From the NCBI RefSeq assembly GCF_011299095.1, contig NZ_CP049889.1:1902501-1966500 (forward strand): a DNA stretch of 64,000 nt, in the 5' to 3' direction. Source of the DNA: Jeotgalibaca porci (GTDB lineage: Bacteria; Bacillota; Bacilli; Lactobacillales; Aerococcaceae). Positions 32,736 through 41,593 of the stretch are shown one piece after another (positions within the stretch are counted from its first letter, which is position 1; each line of letters begins with the position of its first letter). The position numbers were made by a program, and so were the translations under genes. The notes beneath the pieces are model-generated. The model did not search any database and had not been told where the DNA came from. It was given only the letters and a program-made list of their open reading frames with translations.

Positions 32736-33751
32736 AAAAAAATGTGTCACTCATCCTTTTTATTATCGGTGTCCTCATTATTGGTGTACCACAATTTCGA
32801 ATTTTGCTAAATGAACTTCAGACAGCTACACAACTCCAATCGTACACTGAAGTTGTTGAGGTATATCCGGAGCAGGATTTAAATATATACATGGAAACAT
32901 TGGAACAGATTAACTCAAATCCACAAACTGAAAGTTCACAAGCCGTTTCTGAAGTGCCGATTTATAACGATCCTTTTATAGTGGAAGTAGCTCCCGTTGA
33001 ATATGAAGTAACTAAAAAATTATTCCCAGATGGCGTAATCGGTTCTATTTATATTCCCAAGATAGGCGAACAGTTACCGATTTATAACGGCGCAACAAAT
33101 GAGCATTTAGCGTTGGGAGCTGCGACAGTGGCCGGAACTTCTTTGCCAGTAGGAGGAGAGGGTACTCATTCCGTCATTTCTGCTCATAGAGGATACGCGA
33201 GAGCTAATTATTTCCGTCACATTGATTTATTGGTCCCAGGTGATAAAATCCTCATAACCATTTTGAAAAAGACTTTAACTTATGAAGTAACCGGCAATCA
33301 AGTTGTCGAAGCAGACGATCCTTCCAGTCTTGGATTTGAGAAAGAACAGGATTTATTAACCTTATTAACGTGTCATCCTTATATGATTAATGACAAACGT
33401 CTACTCGTTCATGCCAAAAGAGTACCGACCACGGCGGTTGCACCTACCTTTGCATCTGTTGTTACTCAAAGGGAGGTCATTGCTGAAGAAGGGCAAGAAA
33501 TAGTCTCAGATGAACCCACTTCTGTATCTGAACAACCAACCGTCCAAGAGCAAAAGAGAGAGTCACTCACACCGATAAATAGAGTCAAATCATTCGTCGC
33601 TGTTACATTCAAATTCAATAGTGAGACAATTCTAGCACCGGTAAAAAGAAATTTACTATTAAATAGAGGGATTGTTTTATTGAGTATGATTGCAATTTTT
33701 ATAGCATTTTGTTTACTTATCCGAAATTTGTTTCATTTACGCGGAAAATGA
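32732..33751 (+). CDS. Class C sortase 2
   Basis: 339 residues. N-terminal membrane segment, lid motif NDPF (IYNDPFIVEV), catalytic His in SAHRGYARANY, Cys in TLLTCHPYM, Arg in DKRLLVHAKR. An extended Pro/Glu linker and a C-terminal membrane segment (GIVLLSMIAIFIAFCLLI) follow. Compared with sortase 1 it has about 50 extra residues before the last membrane segment. Translationally coupled to sortase 1. Two class C sortases with one backbone suggest a division of labour: backbone polymerisation versus adhesin incorporation. Confidence 0.93.
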   Translation: MKKNVSLILFIIGVLIIGVPQFRILLNELQTATQLQSYTEVVEVYPEQDLNIYMETLEQINSNPQTESSQAVSEVPIYNDPFIVEVAPVEYEVTKKLFPDGVIGSIYIPKIGEQLPIYNGATNEHLALGAATVAGTSLPVGGEGTHSVISAHRGYARANYFRHIDLLVPGDKILITILKKTLTYEVTGNQVVEADDPSSLGFEKEQDLLTLLTCHPYMINDKRLLVHAKRVPTTAVAPTFASVVTQREVIAEEGQEIVSDEPTSVSEQPTVQEQKRESLTPINRVKSFVAVTFKFNSETILAPVKRNLLLNRGIVLLSMIAIFIAFCLLIRNLFHLRGK

Positions 33752-33833
33752 GTCATATAACCCTCGCGTTCGGTTTACTTAAAATTACTAATCATGTAAA
33801 ATTGATGTAAAGGTAATCAGGACGGGTGAGAAT

Positions 33834-34325
33834 ATGTTGATCGAAAAAATCCAAGATTTAGTGCATCGGGCACTAACCTTGCACGAAGCGGGAGATTTCG
33901 AATCTGCCGAAACATTATTTCTTGAAGCCTTGTATTTATTTGATGATAAAGAAAATAAACTTTATCAACTTGTCGTCTATGGCTTAGGTATTAATTATGC
34001 AGCTCAGAAAAATTATGATGGGGCAAAGAGATGCTTTGAAGAAGGACGCATAAATGCAGAAAAAGTCATGAATATTCCTCATGAACTAGAAATGTATCAG
34101 CAGTTAGTAGTTCTTATGCGGGAGTCTGGAGACTATGAAGCGACAGAGGTTCTCATTAAAGAAGAAATTCGTTACCGTAAGAAACAGGTTCCCGATGATT
34201 ACGAAGGGCTGGCAGCCGCTTATTATGAAGCTGCTAAACTATACAAGTTGTGGGATAAAGAAAATAAATTAAAAGAAGTATTGAAACAGGCTACACTGTA
34301 CAGTGAGAAAGCGAATAAAGTATGA
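33834..34325 (+). CDS. TPR-repeat protein of unknown function
   Basis: 163 residues, all helical, with tetratricopeptide-like repeats: LTLHEAGDFESAETLFLEAL, YGLGINYAAQKNYDGAKRCF, LVVLMRESGDYEATEVL and YYEAAKLYKLWDKENKLKEV. No signal or catalytic motif; probably a cytosolic interaction protein. The family is common in Lactobacillales without assigned role. ATG 33834 after GGGTGAG. Forty-five bases separate it from the HTH-PfkB gene. Confidence 0.75.
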   Translation: MLIEKIQDLVHRALTLHEAGDFESAETLFLEALYLFDDKENKLYQLVVYGLGINYAAQKNYDGAKRCFEEGRINAEKVMNIPHELEMYQQLVVLMRESGDYEATEVLIKEEIRYRKKQVPDDYEGLAAAYYEAAKLYKLWDKENKLKEVLKQATLYSEKANKV

Positions 34326-34370
34326 CATTTTTATGTTTGGGTATATTTTTGTTGAGAAGGGGTATGTCAT

Positions 34371-35501
34371 ATGGCATTGAATGAGAAAGAGTCAAAAGTT
34401 TTTACGTATATTAAGAAAGATCCGTTTATATCCCAACAGGCGTTGGCTGATAAAATCGGACTATCACGACCTGCAGTAGCGAATATTATCTCGGGACTAG
34501 TTAAAAGAGGTTACTTATTAGGTAAGGCCTATGTGGTGAATGAGACTAGACCAATTGTATGTATCGGTGCTGCAGCAACTGACAGACGCTTTTTTGTGGA
34601 CGGTGAACTTGTTCATCGTGCATCAAAAAATGTTACGTCTCGGACGACATGTGGTGGCGTTGCGTTGAGTATTTCGGAAAACTTGGGTCGCTTACAAGAA
34701 GATGTGGTCTTATTAAGCGTAGTCGGAGACGATATTGAAGCAGAAGCAATTAGGGACTACATGGGGTCATTTGTTAAAATCAATGAAATCGATACGGTTT
34801 CAGGTGCTACAACGGGTGCCTATACAGAAGTAGTCGATGAAAACGGCGAAGTGGCATTGGCGCTTTCAGAAATGGACATTTACGATAAAATGTCTCCGAA
34901 TTGGTTGGCAAAACGCTTATCATTATTGAAACAAGCGAAAGCAATTATTATTGATAATAATGTTCCAAAAAACACTACGGAAGCAATCATGGATTTTGCT
35001 TTCAAGAATAAGACACCTGTTTCGCTTGTAACGGTTTCGGCTTTAAAGGCACACAATATTCCGGATGATTTAAAAGGTGTGAATCTTTTTGTTACAAGTC
35101 GTGAAGAGGCGGAATTATTGCTCGAGATGACTATTGCGACGGATGAGCAAGCGGTTGAAGCGATTCAACGTTACTTAGAAATGGGAGCAGAACATGTTGT
35201 TATTTCAGATCGCAGTCGTAGCATTGATTACGGTAGTCATAAACACGGTTTGGTCAGATTTGATCTCCAAAATAAAGATTCTCAACATTATGTGTGGGGA
35301 ACCCACGAGGCATTAATAGCTGGAATTATTTATCGTTATCTTCATACTAAAAATCTAGTCGATGTGATGATGACCGGGATAGTAAATGCGGCTATGACAG
35401 CCAAGTCCGTTAACAAGGTTCGCGAGGATTTAACCCAAGCAACACTAGAAAAAGATATTAAAGCTTTTGGTGATATCGAATTTAAAAAATTAGAAATCTA
35501 G
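34371..35501 (+). CDS. Winged-helix protein fused to a PfkB-like domain (possibly inactive kinase)
   Basis: 376 residues. Residues 1-58 are a MarR/ArsR-like winged helix (NEKESKVFTYIKKDPFISQQ, LADKIGLSRPAVANIISGLV). The remainder is a PfkB/ribokinase fold: CIGAAATDRRF, TCGGVALSISENLGRL and SVVGDD motifs. This layout is like the HTH-linked pseudouridine/sugar kinases of Firmicutes. The usual catalytic GAGDA motif is replaced by GTHEA (in YVWGTHEALIAGII), so the anion hole and the base Asp are changed. It may bind a nucleoside or sugar as a signal rather than phosphorylate it. Target genes unknown. Confidence 0.8.
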   Translation: MALNEKESKVFTYIKKDPFISQQALADKIGLSRPAVANIISGLVKRGYLLGKAYVVNETRPIVCIGAAATDRRFFVDGELVHRASKNVTSRTTCGGVALSISENLGRLQEDVVLLSVVGDDIEAEAIRDYMGSFVKINEIDTVSGATTGAYTEVVDENGEVALALSEMDIYDKMSPNWLAKRLSLLKQAKAIIIDNNVPKNTTEAIMDFAFKNKTPVSLVTVSALKAHNIPDDLKGVNLFVTSREEAELLLEMTIATDEQAVEAIQRYLEMGAEHVVISDRSRSIDYGSHKHGLVRFDLQNKDSQHYVWGTHEALIAGIIYRYLHTKNLVDVMMTGIVNAAMTAKSVNKVREDLTQATLEKDIKAFGDIEFKKLEI

Positions 35502-35584
35502 GTCTTTTACATTTCAGCTGTTCTACAGTACAATGAAGGTGTAGAGAGCGTTTTCAATTCATTTTGGAAGGAGCGGATATACAG

Positions 35585-35995
35585 ATGAAACCGAAGTACG
35601 AACACATTATGGTACCTGTCGATGGTTCAGAGTCATCTATTCAAGCCTTTAAGAAGGCCGTTCATATTGCCAAACGAAATGATGCAGTTTTACACCTCGT
35701 AACCGTTGTAGACAAGGCAGACAAACCCAATGAAGCTGAGCAAATTGATCGCAATCGTGAGGAATTTTTCTCAGCATTGGAGACCTATGCAAAACGTGAA
35801 AACCAGCTGATTGAGAAATACGTAAAATTCGGAAGTGCTAAGAAATTAATTGCTGAAGAACTTGTAAAAAACTGGAATATTGATTTAATTATTATGGGCG
35901 CCACAGGAAAAGGTAATATTGCCAAAATGGTCATCGGCTCCATTACCAGCTATGTTACAAAACATGCACGTTGCGACGTCTTAATCGCTAAATAA
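35585..35995 (+). CDS. Universal stress protein (UspA family)
   Basis: 136 residues. Typical UspA start KYEHIMVPVDGSESSIQAFKKA and the ATP-binding end MGATGKGNIAKMVIGSITSYV, which fits G-2x-G-9x-G(S/T). Probably an ATP-binding UspA. The ATG at 35585 is chosen; the AAGGAG site is at 35568-35573 with an 11-base spacing. The upstream in-frame TTG at 35564 overlaps that site. Followed by a strong terminator. Confidence 0.88.
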   Translation: MKPKYEHIMVPVDGSESSIQAFKKAVHIAKRNDAVLHLVTVVDKADKPNEAEQIDRNREEFFSALETYAKRENQLIEKYVKFGSAKKLIAEELVKNWNIDLIIMGATGKGNIAKMVIGSITSYVTKHARCDVLIAK

Positions 35996-36027
35996 AATAA
36001 CACGTAATAGAAATCTTTATGATATGC

Positions 36028-36064
36028 TCCCCTAAAGTAAAAGACTACTTTAGGGGGATTTTTT
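36028..36064 (+). terminator. Terminator after universal stress gene
   Basis: TCCCCTAAAGTA (36028-36039) pairs with TACTTTAGGGGGA (36046-36058), then six T. Confidence 0.9.
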
Positions 36065-36121
36065 ATGCGTTCGAACCGTAAACATACAACCGAAGAACTT
36101 TCATTACAGTTAGTAAATTAG
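36065..36121 (+). pseudogene. Possible remnant of an IS3-type OrfA start
   Basis: A short frame reads MRSNRKHTTEELSLQLVN then stop. The K-H-T-x-E-E-x-x-L-Q-L-V pattern resembles the first residues of IS3-family OrfA proteins. Nothing transposase-like follows, so it would be only a scrap left after deletion. Weak evidence. Confidence 0.3.
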
Positions 36122-36138
36122 AACAAATAAACTAAATA

Positions 36139-36284
36139 GCTCACTCAAACCGATTTAACGCTCTGAGTGAGCCATTTTCAAAATAATAGCTCACTCAAAC
36201 CGATTTAACGTTCTGAGTGAGCTCTTTTCAAAATAACAGCTCACTCAAACTGATTTAACGCTCTGAGTGAGCCATTTGCGAAAA
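36139..36284. repeat. Three-unit tandem hairpin array, 50-bp period
   Basis: Units start at 36139, 36189 and 36239. Each has arm GCTCACTCA, a 16-base loop (AACCGATTTAACGCTC-like), arm TGAGTGAGC and a 16-base A/T-rich spacer. Units differ at only a few positions. A half unit (GCTCACTCA) recurs at 36497. Architecture and arm motif (TGAGTG-GC) match the larger array at 52553-53035. No cas genes and no variable spacers, so this is not CRISPR. Confidence 0.8.
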
Positions 36285-36370
36285 TAGTGCGAGTTGGCCT
36301 TTTTTACTGACCTTTGCACGTCTACACAATGAATGACGTTCCCTCAGAAACTTATAAAATCCTAAACTAC

Positions 36371-36405
36371 AAAAAATGCCATGCATGAAAATTATCATAC
36401 ATGGC
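36371..36405 (-). terminator. Terminator-like hairpin downstream of sbcC
   Basis: TGCCATGCATGA/TCATACATGGCA (36377-36405) followed on the minus strand by six T; 107 bases after the sbcC stop. Apart from this and the hairpin array, 36285-36511 shows nothing recognisable. Confidence 0.6.
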
Positions 36406-36511
36406 ACAAACTATTTTGTTTACTTAACTGTCTTCTTGACAGAGGACAGTTCATAATTTCCATTACGTGTTTTTATGTAGTTTGCATTGTAAACCGCTCA
36501 CTCAAAATAAA

Positions 36512-39500
36512 TCAGACACTAATCGTAGCCTTGCTACCCGAAGAAGAGTGGGTCACTTTAATATGAGCGGGAATGCGCGTTTTTAGTTCCTCAACATGAG
36601 AGATAATCCCAACCATGCGACCATTGGCATTGAGTTCTGACAGCGTCTGGATTGCTTGTTCCAATGATTCAGCATCCAAAGTCCCGAAGCCTTCATCGAT
36701 AAAGAGGGTATCAATCTGTATCCCTCCACTTTGTTGTTGCATGACATCGCTCAAACCTAACGCCAATGCTAAGGATGCTTTGAAACTTTCACCGCCTGAT
36801 AGTGTTTTAACACTCCGCGTCTGACCGGTGAAGTGATCGAAGACATCTAATTCAAGACCTTTGGCGCCAGCACCTTTCGCTTCACGAGTGGAGCGTTTCA
36901 ATAAGTACCGATTGTCTGTCATTTGAATAAGACGTAAGTTTGCGGCATGAACGATCTCTTCATAATAAATAGCCATGACATACCGTTCAAACGAGAGTCT
37001 GCCGGTCTCAACGGACTGTCCATTGGCAATGTCGGAGAGGCGCTTTACTTGGCCGTATTCCTTCAAGACAGCTTTTCCTTTATTGAAAATACATTTGATA
37101 GTGTCTTCGCCGTGTTTCACAGTCTGACAGTCATTGGATATTTTCTTGCTGGCCGCATCCAATTGAAGCAGTTCGGCTTTTAGTGCCGTAATTCGTTCTT
37201 GGACAGCATCACTACTTAATTGTTCCGGGAAAGCAGCCACAATTTTTTCTTGTTCTTCGCGATTTCGTTGCGTAATTTTACACTCATCCATGTAGTTTAC
37301 CAACTCTTTTTTCGCTTTGGCCACAGTATGAGAGGGCAGTAAATGTTCCTCGAAATCTTCACCCAACTGTGCTTCGACTAATTTTTCATCTAATCGCTGT
37401 TTAGCTTGGGTCATTCGTTTATCCGCAACACCTAACTGCTGGTCCAATGACTCCTGCGAGTTTTTTGAAAGAGCAATCTGTTTTTCGATGTCATTCACTT
37501 CTTGTTTTACAACTGGGAAGGCTTTTTCCGTGTAGACAATTTTAGCTTGATAATTGTCCGCCTCTTCACGAACCGAATCCACTTCTAAATCATTCACTTT
37601 ACCTTTCAAAGTTTCTAACGCGCTCATTTGCGTCGTAATTTGTTCCATCCTTGCTTGATAGAATGTTTCCAATTCTTTCAGCTTCAGCTGGATAGTACTT
37701 CTCTCATCTTGAACGGCACTGACTTGCTTGCCTCTCGCATCCGAAAGTGCTGCTACTAATTCGGAAGTTTGAAGTTCTTTAGACGTGTGCGCAATTTCTG
37801 CTGTCATTTCCTCGTACTCAGTCATTTTACTTTCGTACGCTGCAGCTAGACCATCTCGGGTAACCCCCGTCTGTATTTCTAAGTCAGTAATCTGAAGGTT
37901 GATGCTCCGCACGTGCTCCGATTTCTGCGTAAAAGATCTGTCAGAAGCAGTACTTTCTTTTTGAATCTGTTCAAGTTCATCCTCTGAAGGAGCTTTAGAA
38001 ATTTTAGTTGCTAGTGTTGGGTGTGAAAGAGATCCACACACGGGACATTCGTCACCGGGATTTAGATTGTCAGCCAAAATGCCGGCCATATTTTGATTGA
38101 AGAGACGGCGAGACGCCATCAATAATGTATTTTTCTCAAGGGCTTCGGTTTCTGCTTGTTGCATTTCTGTAAGAGCCTGGGTATGAGCAGAAATGAGTCC
38201 AGCCATTCTATCCAACTGATCGATGAGTTGTTTTGATAGGGAATGGGTTGTTTGAAGTTCGTGTAACTTATCCTTACTGACAGTTACACGAGCCTGGGCC
38301 AACTGGCTTTCTTCAAGTTGTGCCAGAAAGTCAGTGAGGTCATCGGCCAGCTGGGTATCCGTCATTCTTAGTACAGTTGCTTTTTCTTGATTTTCGGTTT
38401 GGCTTTCGAGCAGCCGCGCAATTTCTTTTTCAAGTTTTTGAATCTGTTCAAAGACTTCCAACTGTTTATTACGTGTATCCAACAGTTGCCGCCATTCCGG
38501 CAGTTGCTTGTAATCAGCTTCCATCGTTTCGAATGTTGCGAGTTTGTCGTTCAAATTAACTTGATAGCCTGTGAATTTCTCTTGCGTTTCGCGTAACATT
38601 GTATCTAGTTCCGTTTTCGCCGCGACTTCTTTTTGGAAATCCCCTTTGGCGTCCAAGCAATCCTGTGCTTTTTCAAATTGAATAATCTGACTTTCCAATG
38701 CTTTATAGTGGGCTGCCTCTAAGGCTAATTCCTCAGATCTAGCAGTCAGAGTTTGCAATTTTTCTGTGTGCTCCCAATGGTTTTCGTATTTTCGCATGGA
38801 GAGGGTTGTTTCTTCGATTTTCTTTTGAATGTTGGAAGCTTCAGTAAGTAACTCTTTATTTAGTTCGCCTAAACGATCCAATACTGCTTCTGTATCTTCC
38901 TCATCGCAGTAACTATGAAGGAGAGCATCTTCGAGAGAATTCAAGAATTGATAAGAAGCTTTTAATTCTGATTGATTACTGGCAACATCTTTCGTTAGTT
39001 TCGAAACTTTTACTTTGAGGTTTTCCTGAAATTTCAGTATGACTTGCGTGCCAAAAATATTTCGAAAAATAGCTTCTTTATCTTTACTATCTGATTCTAA
39101 TAAATGCTTAAACTCGCCTTGGGGTAACATCACAATCTGCTTAAACTGGTCATAAGAAAGAGCCAGTAGCGCAATGATTTCTTTATTTGCGTCGGAAATT
39201 TTGGTCGTTACATTTCCGTCGTGATGAAATTCAACGGCTGATCCGTGGTCAATAATGCCGCGTTTGCCAGGTGCTTTTTGTGCGGGATTTCGACGGATGT
39301 AATACTCTTTACCATTTACTTCAAAGGTAAAAGCCACATAACAAAAATCGTTATCCGTAGCGAAGTCCGATTTAAAGGCTTCTTTAGAACGACTATTTCC
39401 ACTCGCATCATCATACAAAGCGTACGCAATAGCATCGAAAAGGGTTGTTTTACCTGCACCAGTCGGGCCGCTGATTAGGAAAAGTGTTTGATTATTTAAT

Positions 39501-39571
39501 TCTGTAAAGTCCAGAACTGTCTTTTCTTTATAAGGACCGAACGCATTCATTTCTAATTTAATGGGTCTCAT
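36512..39571 (-). CDS. sbcC: SbcC, ATPase subunit of the SbcCD (Mre11-Rad50-like) nuclease
   Basis: 1019 residues from ATG 39571 (AAAGGAG upstream; M-R-P-I-K-L-E start typical of the family). Walker A GPTGAGKTT near residue 37; long coiled coils on either side of the zinc hook CPVCGSLSHP near residue 510; C-terminal signature LSGGESFKASLALALGLSDV and Walker B IDTLFIDEGFGTLD. SMC-like ATPase that with SbcD opens hairpins and processes DNA ends. It overlaps the end of sbcD by 14 bases, so translation is coupled. Long DNA palindromes are its classic target, and several hairpin arrays occur in this window. Confidence 0.95.
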   Translation of the reverse strand: MRPIKLEMNAFGPYKEKTVLDFTELNNQTLFLISGPTGAGKTTLFDAIAYALYDDASGNSRSKEAFKSDFATDNDFCYVAFTFEVNGKEYYIRRNPAQKAPGKRGIIDHGSAVEFHHDGNVTTKISDANKEIIALLALSYDQFKQIVMLPQGEFKHLLESDSKDKEAIFRNIFGTQVILKFQENLKVKVSKLTKDVASNQSELKASYQFLNSLEDALLHSYCDEEDTEAVLDRLGELNKELLTEASNIQKKIEETTLSMRKYENHWEHTEKLQTLTARSEELALEAAHYKALESQIIQFEKAQDCLDAKGDFQKEVAAKTELDTMLRETQEKFTGYQVNLNDKLATFETMEADYKQLPEWRQLLDTRNKQLEVFEQIQKLEKEIARLLESQTENQEKATVLRMTDTQLADDLTDFLAQLEESQLAQARVTVSKDKLHELQTTHSLSKQLIDQLDRMAGLISAHTQALTEMQQAETEALEKNTLLMASRRLFNQNMAGILADNLNPGDECPVCGSLSHPTLATKISKAPSEDELEQIQKESTASDRSFTQKSEHVRSINLQITDLEIQTGVTRDGLAAAYESKMTEYEEMTAEIAHTSKELQTSELVAALSDARGKQVSAVQDERSTIQLKLKELETFYQARMEQITTQMSALETLKGKVNDLEVDSVREEADNYQAKIVYTEKAFPVVKQEVNDIEKQIALSKNSQESLDQQLGVADKRMTQAKQRLDEKLVEAQLGEDFEEHLLPSHTVAKAKKELVNYMDECKITQRNREEQEKIVAAFPEQLSSDAVQERITALKAELLQLDAASKKISNDCQTVKHGEDTIKCIFNKGKAVLKEYGQVKRLSDIANGQSVETGRLSFERYVMAIYYEEIVHAANLRLIQMTDNRYLLKRSTREAKGAGAKGLELDVFDHFTGQTRSVKTLSGGESFKASLALALGLSDVMQQQSGGIQIDTLFIDEGFGTLDAESLEQAIQTLSELNANGRMVGIISHVEELKTRIPAHIKVTHSSSGSKATISV

Positions 39572-40700
39572 GTGTACTCCTTTCCGCATCATTGAATTCG
39601 CGTTCAATTAGAGAACGGCTGTCCGATGACAAGGTTGAATGGGTATAATTTTCGTAGAAATCAGCAAATAAATCCGGCAATTTTTTCGATTTCAAGTCGG
39701 ATTGACTAAGAGCAATATCCGTGACCGTCGTGACGTGACGATTGACATACTCTAATCCCATTGCATTGGGAAATTTCTTTCGCAATTGATTCATGGGGTC
39801 GAAAATAATATCCGAGTCGGTCAGTTCGAAAAAGATATAGTCGTCGGACCGCTGTTTGAGTAACGCCTCAAAGGAATCCCGAATAACCCGCATGTTGCGT
39901 AAAGGCTCAAAATAGAAGGGTTCTTGTGTCACACTGCTTTTTTGTAAATCAACAACAGTCAATTGCTTCACATGATTTGCTTCTGACTTTGAATATTTCA
40001 ACAAAGAACCGCTGTAACGAATAAACGCCTCTTTTACTTTTTGTGGCTTGTGTAAATGCCCCAGCGCAACATAATCGAACCCTTCCAAAAGGCCAACGGG
40101 AATATATTCCGCGGTTCCGATACTGAGAGGACGTTCCGAATCAGATGTTTCGACTGAATCAACATCACCATTGATAACGTACGCATGGGCAATCAGGACA
40201 TTTAATTCAGCAGGGTTCCATTGACTCTTAATCGCTTCAATTTGATAACGCGCGGCATCTTCCATTGTCCGGATATCTGGTTGTTGCATCTTTTCACGAA
40301 CGAATGCTGGATCGGAAAAAGGCATCAGGTAAAAATTTACACCGTCAATCCTGACTTTCCGCGTTTCATGTTTAAGGGTTCCTTCGATAAATAGGTTATT
40401 TTGAGTAAAGAGACGGGAGCCATACTCCAGGCGCTCACTGCTGTCGTGGTTACCGGCAATAGCCAATACCGGAATCCCCAGTTCGTTAACAATCTGTGTC
40501 AACACTTCGTCTGCCAAAGCGACAGCTTCTTTGGGGGGAAGTGAGCGGTCGTACAAGTCTCCCGCCATAATAACGGCATCAATATTTTGTGTTTTTACGG
40601 CTTCAACGAGCTGTTCTAAAGCATGCCGTTGATCTTCAATCATCGAAAATTCATTTACGATTTTACCTAAATGCCAGTCCGCTGTATGCAATACTCGCAC
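39558..40700 (-). CDS. sbcD: SbcD, nuclease subunit of SbcCD
   Basis: 380 residues from GTG 40700. The AAAGGAG site lies two bases before an ATG at 40706 but about eight before the GTG. The family start is also MRxLHTADWHLGK, which fits GTG (V-R-V-L-H-T-A-D-W-H-L-G-K). Mre11-type metallophosphoesterase motifs: DWHLGK, MAGDLYDRSLPP, AIAGNHDS, LIAHAYV and ALGHLHKPQ. Mn-dependent nuclease working with SbcC, downstream and overlapping. Confidence 0.94.
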   Translation of the reverse strand: MRVLHTADWHLGKIVNEFSMIEDQRHALEQLVEAVKTQNIDAVIMAGDLYDRSLPPKEAVALADEVLTQIVNELGIPVLAIAGNHDSSERLEYGSRLFTQNNLFIEGTLKHETRKVRIDGVNFYLMPFSDPAFVREKMQQPDIRTMEDAARYQIEAIKSQWNPAELNVLIAHAYVINGDVDSVETSDSERPLSIGTAEYIPVGLLEGFDYVALGHLHKPQKVKEAFIRYSGSLLKYSKSEANHVKQLTVVDLQKSSVTQEPFYFEPLRNMRVIRDSFEALLKQRSDDYIFFELTDSDIIFDPMNQLRKKFPNAMGLEYVNRHVTTVTDIALSQSDLKSKKLPDLFADFYENYTHSTLSSDSRSLIEREFNDAERSTHETH

Positions 40701-40783
40701 TTTCATCACTCCTTTATGCTAAAATGAAATTAGTACTTTTCATTTATTATAACAAACGTTTGTTCGGAAAAGGAGGGGTTTTA

Positions 40784-41572
40784 GTGGATTTAGGATTAAA
40801 AGGAAAAAATGCACTTATTATTGCGTCCAGTCAAGGCTTAGGTAAGGCAGTGGCAACTGAACTCGTCAAAGAGGGTGCGAATGTTATGTTAACGAGTCGC
40901 AGTGAAGACGCGTTACGTAAGGTTCAAGCTGAACTGGAGTTATTAGGTGAAGGGCGAGTAACCTATTTTCCCTGTGATATAACCAAACCAGAGGAAATAA
41001 AAGCACTCGTAAAAGAAACGCAGGAACGTTTAGGTACGATTCATATTTTGTTAAATAATGCAGGCGGACCACCAAGTGGCGGGTTCGAAGACTTTAATGA
41101 CGAGGAATGGCAGCAATCATTTGAGTTAAACTTATTGAGTTATGTTCGCATTATTCGTGAAGTCTTACCCGATTTGAAAAAAGAGGGCGGAAGAATCGTA
41201 AATGTTGCCTCAATGTCGGTGAAAACGCCTATTACAAATTTAATCCTTTCCAACACATTTAGAAATGGAATTGTAGGCTTATCGAAATCATTGGCTGAGG
41301 AACTCGGTCCCTATAATATTCTCGTAAACGTGGCAGCGCCAGGAACAATAGGCACTGGCAGAATCGACGAATTAAATAAAGACAGAGCCAAGAAGCGGAA
41401 TATGTCAGTGGAAGAAATTGAGAAAGAAACAGCTGCAAGAATTCCGTTGGGTCGTGTAGGAAGACCAGAGGAATTTGGTAAAGCCGTCACATTTTTACTT
41501 TCAGATACAAATACATATATTACCGGATCAACGATTTTGGTTGACGGTGGTATGGCAAAAGTAATTAGTTAA
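40784..41572 (+). CDS. SDR-family oxidoreductase with non-canonical active site
   Basis: 262 residues from GTG 40784 (AAGGAGGGG ribosome site). FabG-like classical SDR: the cofactor motif is changed to ASSQGLGKA (GxxxGxG equivalent near residues 15-22); LLNNAGGPP and the IVNVASM strand are present. Where YxxxK is expected before GIVGLSKSLAEELG, the sequence is SNTFR, so Tyr and Lys are replaced by Ser and Arg. The C-terminus PEEFGKAVTFLLSD, ITGSTILVDGGM is standard. Such SDRs are known as a side group of FabG-like proteins; activity uncertain. Followed 21 bases later by acyl-ACP thioesterase, hinting at lipid metabolism. Confidence 0.85.
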   Translation: MDLGLKGKNALIIASSQGLGKAVATELVKEGANVMLTSRSEDALRKVQAELELLGEGRVTYFPCDITKPEEIKALVKETQERLGTIHILLNNAGGPPSGGFEDFNDEEWQQSFELNLLSYVRIIREVLPDLKKEGGRIVNVASMSVKTPITNLILSNTFRNGIVGLSKSLAEELGPYNILVNVAAPGTIGTGRIDELNKDRAKKRNMSVEEIEKETAARIPLGRVGRPEEFGKAVTFLLSDTNTYITGSTILVDGGMAKVIS

Positions 41573-41593
41573 TAGAAGAGGCGATGGAATTAA

